Below are positions 59,621 through 64,000 of a DNA stretch of 64,000 nucleotides, piece by piece (the first letter of the stretch is position 1; each line of letters begins with the position of its first letter). A model generated the notes under the pieces. The model saw only the letters and a list, made by a program, of their open reading frames with translations, was not told the origin of the DNA and did no database searches. This DNA is from Treponema sp. UBA4267. GTDB taxonomy: Bacteria > Spirochaetota > Spirochaetia > Treponematales > Treponemataceae. A program made the translations under genes and the position numbers. The DNA is taken from the NCBI GenBank assembly GCA_002395155.1, contig DGWD01000045.1, positions 1 through 64,000 on the forward strand. Reading direction: 5' to 3'.

Positions 59621-62435
59621 CGTAAAGCTTTCCCGGGTCTATAGTTTGAACTTTGCCAGGCAAAGCAAATTCAATTTTGAAGTTACCAGTAGCAACTTTA
59701 CTTTTCTGTTCTTCAAAACCATCTCTTGCATGGCTATATGCTGTAACATTCCACTCAAAATCACCGATATCGAGTAGAGATAAATCTTTAAGTTTATATT
59801 CCGAAACCATTAAGTTCTTTCTTTCCTGAATCTTCTTAAGGCTTCCATCAGGGCTTTTTTGATAAAGTGTAAACTGGTAGTCACTGGCACCAGCAACATC
59901 CGACCAGTCAAAAACAATATTTCTGTGATTCTTAAGATAATTTGAATCCACAAGCTGATTTTGAACCGGACTTATTAATGTAACATCTCCCAGCTGAGGA
60001 ATTTGAGCGACTACAAAAGTATAAGTTTGCAGGGCATCCAAAGGAATTCCATCTGCGGAACTAGCCCGAATTGTCCATTGGTAAGTTCCTGGATCAAGAC
60101 GATTAAGAGTAATTTGTCTTCCAGGATTTGGAAGAGTCTGAACAACCTTCATTGAACCATTTTTCTGGCGTTTTCTAAGTACAAATTCAGATTTATAAAC
60201 CTTATCTCCAGGCTTCCAGGTAAATACGGTTGCACTTCTTAAAGCTGTAAGCCCCGGAATTCTTGCATTATTTGCAGGTGAAATAAGTTTTACAGGTTCA
60301 GGACCGCACACATTAAAGCTTAATTCTGAAGTTTGACTTGAGCGGCGTGGAGAAAGTTCATTTTCTTCGCTAAAGGCCTGTAAAGAACACTTGTAAGCAT
60401 TTGGTTCAAGAACAAGATTTGCTGACAACTGTTTTGTAGAAGCGACTTCCTTTATCAACTTATTCTGGCTGTCATAAACTTTAAGCTTGTAGTAATCAGC
60501 CTTTTCGACCTTAGTCCAGGCAAATCTAACAGTTCCTTCTCCATATACAGTCAGAGTTGACGCAGGAACAGGAGCTGTAAACATTGGTTTTGGCAAAGGA
60601 CTCAAAACTTCAAAGGCTCTTGGACTTGTGTAAATAAATTCCTGAGTTAAAGGATTTTGAACTGCAAGACGCCAGTAGTAAGTTCCTTTATCAAGGTTAA
60701 TATTTTTTAACTGAGTATCATTTGTTTTATATTCTTTTAGATTTTTGTCAAAAGTCAGATTTGAAGAAATCTGTATTATAGAATTAATATTTGCACGAAC
60801 ATATTCAGGTGCCAGTTTCCACATAAATGCAGTAGTAAGAAGCTTTTCTTTTTCAACAGTATAGTGATCTGGTGGGTAAATTAATTTATTTTCGCCAGCA
60901 ACAAAACGTTCTACACTAAACTCTCTTACTTCAGATGCAGATGGAGAACTTTCCATTTGAGAAGTACGAACAACCTGCCAGTAGTAAGTTCCAACAGGAA
61001 ATTTTTCCAAAGTAAAATTATCTGTAATTCTGGTGCCCTTTGTATTCCTCTGGTAAACGATATTCTTAAAGTTTTTATCGCTAGCAACCTTCAAATTATA
61101 GTCGGCCTTAGGCAAATCAGACTTCCACTGGAAGGTCAAAGGGCTTTCTCTAATTTCGCTAAATGCTAATTTTCCCATATGAGCAGGAATTGTAAGTTTA
61201 GGAGCAGAAATTTCTTCTATTTTTGTAATCGAGAATGATGAAGAATTTGAGGACTTTCCATAGCCGATTGAGTCCACCTTGTAGTAAGGAGTTACCTGCC
61301 AGTAGTAATTACCCTGAGCTAAATTTTTAAGGCTAAGTTCCTGCTGACTAACTTCCCTGTCAATTATAGGATTAGACAAATCCTGAGACTTAGAAACAAG
61401 AATTCTATAACGGTCAGCATAATCATTGCCGCTCCATTTCAAAGAAACTTTTGGCAATTCTTCATCACTTATATAGCTAAAACCTGAACCCGAAACAGGT
61501 GATACAGTAACAATTGGAGCAACACTTTCAAGGCTTATACGACCATAAACAAGCTGAGAAGGGTCAGATGAAGGATAAAGTCTCCAGTAGAGTTTTCCTA
61601 CAGGAGCAAGAAGATTTATTTCGTTTTTATTTTTTATGTCGTAAGAGTTCTGAATCTTTGAAAAATCCTTGTAGAGCGAAGTTTCAACTGTAACACTCTC
61701 TTTTTCATATCCAGATGATGTAGACCAGCCAAGTTTTACAGGCATAGATTTTTCGTTATTAAAAGCCAAAAGTTTTGTTTCGCTGGAAATTGTTGTAACT
61801 GTAAGAGCTTCTTTTTTAAGGTCGCCGCTTGAATCTACCTTTACACTTTCACCAGAAACAAGTTGTTGTGCAGATTCTTTTCCATTTGCATCTGTGCTTG
61901 TAATAGTTGCATTACCAGACTGAAGCTTAAAACTATTATCCCCAGAAGAAGCATTTGTTGTTGCCGAAAGTTTACTTCCAGAATCAAGCTTAAACACAGA
62001 ACCGTTTTCCATGGCAAGAGAAACTTTTTTATTATCAACCGAGGCAGTAGTATCTACATCAATATTACCATCATTTACAGCAAGTTTTAGACCTTCTGTT
62101 TCATCGTAAGAAACTTGAAGCATGGTGTTTTCGTGTAATTCAAGAACAGTACCGTCTTTAAACGTGATTGTAGCAGCGGCACCTTCGGCTGTACGAATTG
62201 TATCCGAATCATAAAGAGGAGAATTTTGCTGTAATCGTTCCCAGGCTACACGGTCACTAAACTTTCTCTGAGCAACCCTGCGTTTGAATTCAATTTTAGC
62301 AATCTGATCTTTGTCTTTGCGAGATGAAGAAGAGTTCAAATCTTTCCAGAAAAAGTAAAGACTTGCAACGCAAACACCAGTACAGATTAGAACTATTAAA
62401 ATATCACGTAGCCTTAATCTTGCTTTCTTCTGCAT
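59613..62435 (-). CDS. FecR-domain membrane protein with repeated FN3-like modules
   Basis: A 940-residue protein with one N-terminal membrane helix (about 12-30) and no cleavage site, so it is anchored in the inner membrane. A FecR-type domain (YDSDTIRTAEGAAATITFKD, LELHENTMLQV) is followed by six or more beta modules of about 95 residues, each with a mark such as YYWQVTPYY, YYWQVVRTS, YYWRLAVQN, YQWTIRASS or FEWNVTAYS and KLIYPPDH/KLISPANN/TLISPVQN linkers. Such FecR proteins in spirochaetes probably bind peptidoglycan, glycans or other envelope proteins. It overlaps the upstream cyclase gene by 32 bp and the downstream gene by 8 bp. Confidence 0.8.
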   Translation of the reverse strand: MQKKARLRLRDILIVLICTGVCVASLYFFWKDLNSSSSRKDKDQIAKIEFKRRVAQRKFSDRVAWERLQQNSPLYDSDTIRTAEGAAATITFKDGTVLELHENTMLQVSYDETEGLKLAVNDGNIDVDTTASVDNKKVSLAMENGSVFKLDSGSKLSATTNASSGDNSFKLQSGNATITSTDANGKESAQQLVSGESVKVDSSGDLKKEALTVTTISSETKLLAFNNEKSMPVKLGWSTSSGYEKESVTVETSLYKDFSKIQNSYDIKNKNEINLLAPVGKLYWRLYPSSDPSQLVYGRISLESVAPIVTVSPVSGSGFSYISDEELPKVSLKWSGNDYADRYRILVSKSQDLSNPIIDREVSQQELSLKNLAQGNYYWQVTPYYKVDSIGYGKSSNSSSFSITKIEEISAPKLTIPAHMGKLAFSEIRESPLTFQWKSDLPKADYNLKVASDKNFKNIVYQRNTKGTRITDNFTLEKFPVGTYYWQVVRTSQMESSPSASEVREFSVERFVAGENKLIYPPDHYTVEKEKLLTTAFMWKLAPEYVRANINSIIQISSNLTFDKNLKEYKTNDTQLKNINLDKGTYYWRLAVQNPLTQEFIYTSPRAFEVLSPLPKPMFTAPVPASTLTVYGEGTVRFAWTKVEKADYYKLKVYDSQNKLIKEVASTKQLSANLVLEPNAYKCSLQAFSEENELSPRRSSQTSELSFNVCGPEPVKLISPANNARIPGLTALRSATVFTWKPGDKVYKSEFVLRKRQKNGSMKVVQTLPNPGRQITLNRLDPGTYQWTIRASSADGIPLDALQTYTFVVAQIPQLGDVTLISPVQNQLVDSNYLKNHRNIVFDWSDVAGASDYQFTLYQKSPDGSLKKIQERKNLMVSEYKLKDLSLLDIGDFEWNVTAYSHARDGFEEQKSKVATGNFKIEFALPGKVQTIDPGKLYGE

Positions 62436-64000
62436 CTAAGTTCACTTCTCCAAAGTCAGGAGTTGGAATACCTAAAAGGCTTCTAACTTCTGCCAAAGTT
62501 TTTGGACCTTTAGGACCAATTGCTTTTGCACAATCAGGGTCCAACTTAAAATGAGGGTCCCCTTTTCTAAAAAAGCCTTCTATATCAAATTGAGGCATAT
62601 TTACAACACCATAAAAGTGCTGTTTTCCTTTTCCCTTTACTTCAAAAGTTACCGGAATAACTTCAACAACTACTTCATATTTAAGATTTTGAGGCTTAAT
62701 TGTGTAATTATTTTCAGGACAACGAATAAAATCCTTTTTAAGCAAATCATATGTATCCTGTGTAATAAGCATATCAGTTCCACAAGGCTTATTAGAAGAT
62801 TCTGTACGACTGGCAAGGTTTACGGCATCACCAATAGAAGTAAATTCCATCTTGTCGTAAGAACCCATAAAACCAACTGTAGCACGACCAGAATTCAAAC
62901 CAGAACCAATTCTAATATGTGGCTTATATTTTGCCTTAGGTTCCCCTTCGTGAGCTTTTGTAAAAGCCTCTGCCTTTTTATTGTATTCCATCAGAGCATA
63001 GCGCATAGCAGTTGTTGCCATAATCGCACTTACTGCATCCTGTTTTACATGCTTTTCGTGAATAGCCTTGAACTTAGACTTTCTAGGATCTGAATCAGGC
63101 CATTTTTCATAATCCAGGCTGTCATCACGCAGAACGCCCCAGCAGGCCATAATGGCATCACCTTCAAACTTATCAACATTACCACCAGAAATGGAAATAC
63201 AGTTTACCATACGACCCATGTAATCGTTTAAGAAGCCAATAATTTCACCGGCAGATTTTTCGCCAAAGCGTTTATTAAATCCGTCAGAAATTGCAGTAAA
63301 GCCTCGAATATCCGAGAAGAAGATTGTGATATCCTTTAAATGAGGCTGGAAGTCAATTTTTTTAGTTACAATAGCACGGGTTACACCTTTATTGGTCAAT
63401 CTGGTAAAGGTATTCAAAATTTCCTGTTCGGCCTTAGTTGACTGAACCAAAACACCAATTTCATCCTTGCGTTTAACCTTCATCTGGCTAAGCAAAGGTG
63501 TTTCAAAGTTACCGGCATTAATTTCGTTGGTAACGGCAGTAAGATCCTTAAGAGGAGTACTCAAAGATTTAGAGAAGAACCATACAATCATAATTGCTAT
63601 AGAAAGGATTGCAATTGTAAGGTAAATATTTCGCCTGGTAGTTGCATATACCGCTTCCAAAACGACCTTTGTCTGAATTTCTGTGATTACGGCACAACTT
63701 CCTATATCAAGTTTAGTATAAGCACCTATGTATTCAATTCCATCTTCATTCTTGTAAGTTACCTGCTCGGCCTTACTTTTTGAAAATGGAAGATTTTTTA
63801 CAAGATAATGATCTTTTATTTCTGCCCCGGAATTCATAAGTTCCAGATCAGGATGAATGATAAGGTTTCCATCATCATTTACAAGAAAAGACAAGTTTGC
63901 AGAACCAGTTGAATAACTTTCAGAAAGAGCTTCCAGTGATGAAAGAATCATTACTACATCTTCATTGTCATCGGAGCGAATAGGAGTAAAAATAGCCAGA
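62404..64000 (-). CDS. Class III adenylate/guanylate cyclase with sensor domain (5' end beyond window)
   Basis: The frame is open to the last base of the window, so the N-terminus is missing. What is seen is the end of an extracytoplasmic Cache-like sensor (FLVNDDGNLIIHPDLELMN), a membrane helix, a HAMP linker (SKSLSTPLKDLTAVTNEINAG) and a class III cyclase domain: FFSDIRGFTAISDGF and FEGDAIMACWG with metal-binding Asp residues, RIGSGLNSGRATVGFMGS and FTSIGDAVNLASRTE. It should make cAMP (or cGMP) in response to an outside signal. A C-terminal segment with DPDCAKAIGPKGPKTL follows. First gene seen of the envelope operon. Confidence 0.88.
   Translation of the reverse strand, partial: LAIFTPIRSDDNEDVVMILSSLEALSESYSTGSANLSFLVNDDGNLIIHPDLELMNSGAEIKDHYLVKNLPFSKSKAEQVTYKNEDGIEYIGAYTKLDIGSCAVITEIQTKVVLEAVYATTRRNIYLTIAILSIAIMIVWFFSKSLSTPLKDLTAVTNEINAGNFETPLLSQMKVKRKDEIGVLVQSTKAEQEILNTFTRLTNKGVTRAIVTKKIDFQPHLKDITIFFSDIRGFTAISDGFNKRFGEKSAGEIIGFLNDYMGRMVNCISISGGNVDKFEGDAIMACWGVLRDDSLDYEKWPDSDPRKSKFKAIHEKHVKQDAVSAIMATTAMRYALMEYNKKAEAFTKAHEGEPKAKYKPHIRIGSGLNSGRATVGFMGSYDKMEFTSIGDAVNLASRTESSNKPCGTDMLITQDTYDLLKKDFIRCPENNYTIKPQNLKYEVVVEVIPVTFEVKGKGKQHFYGVVNMPQFDIEGFFRKGDPHFKLDPDCAKAIGPKGPKTLAEVRSLLGIPTPDFGEVNLDAEESKIKAT

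Overview
The window looks like chromosome of a carbohydrate-degrading spirochaete, most probably a gut or rumen Treponema. The base composition is AT-rich. The visible protein families fit this: a CheA with a long Ala/Pro linker, a 510-residue GlyA, many short-signal lipoproteins, secreted arabinan and mannan enzymes, beta-barrel outer-membrane proteins and a class III cyclase with an extracytoplasmic sensor domain. I assign the genus by family resemblance, not by an rRNA gene; I found no rRNA, tRNA or CRISPR array here.

Layout. 1-11 kb is signalling and housekeeping: cheA (3' end off the window), an outer-membrane barrel, a small alarmone synthetase, a hybrid histidine kinase, a GH13 enzyme, a dGTPase, a GGDEF/EAL protein and an ACT protein. 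11-20 kb holds argF, a ferrous iron uptake operon (feoA-feoA-feoB-small Cys-rich protein) behind a promoter with two DtxR-like palindromes, a topoisomerase IV B subunit with a histone-H1-like tail, and an M28 peptidase.

19-36.4 kb is an arabinan utilisation locus: three GH43 enzymes, a double-LamG lipoprotein, an ABC importer (binding protein and two permeases, no ATPase), three GH51 arabinofuranosidases (one exported), an ArsR-type regulator with a large C-terminal domain, and araA. Ribulokinase and ribulose-5-phosphate epimerase are not in the window. A shared AT-rich palindromic motif sits next to several promoters and is a candidate operator. After glyA and a histidine phosphatase, 39-47.5 kb holds a LacI regulator, two SGNH/CE2-type esterases, a GH130 phosphorylase and a GH36 alpha-galactosidase, which together suggest use of acetylated (galacto)mannan. 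CYTH and thioesterase genes and a tandem array of 162-bp palindromic repeats lie between.

47.5-50.5 kb has a PP2C-type phosphatase, recX, rpsI and rplM. From 64 kb back to 50.5 kb six tightly packed genes run on the minus strand: class III adenylate/guanylate cyclase, FecR-domain membrane protein, coiled-coil/beta-barrel protein, and three surface lipoproteins with InlB-like and parallel beta-helix repeats. This apparent operon, joining nucleotide signalling to a periplasm-spanning envelope and adhesin set, is the strongest candidate for an undescribed system. Other recurring themes are dispersed intergenic hairpin elements and several genes whose -10 box lies only 6-8 nt before the start codon with no ribosome binding site, suggesting leaderless transcripts.
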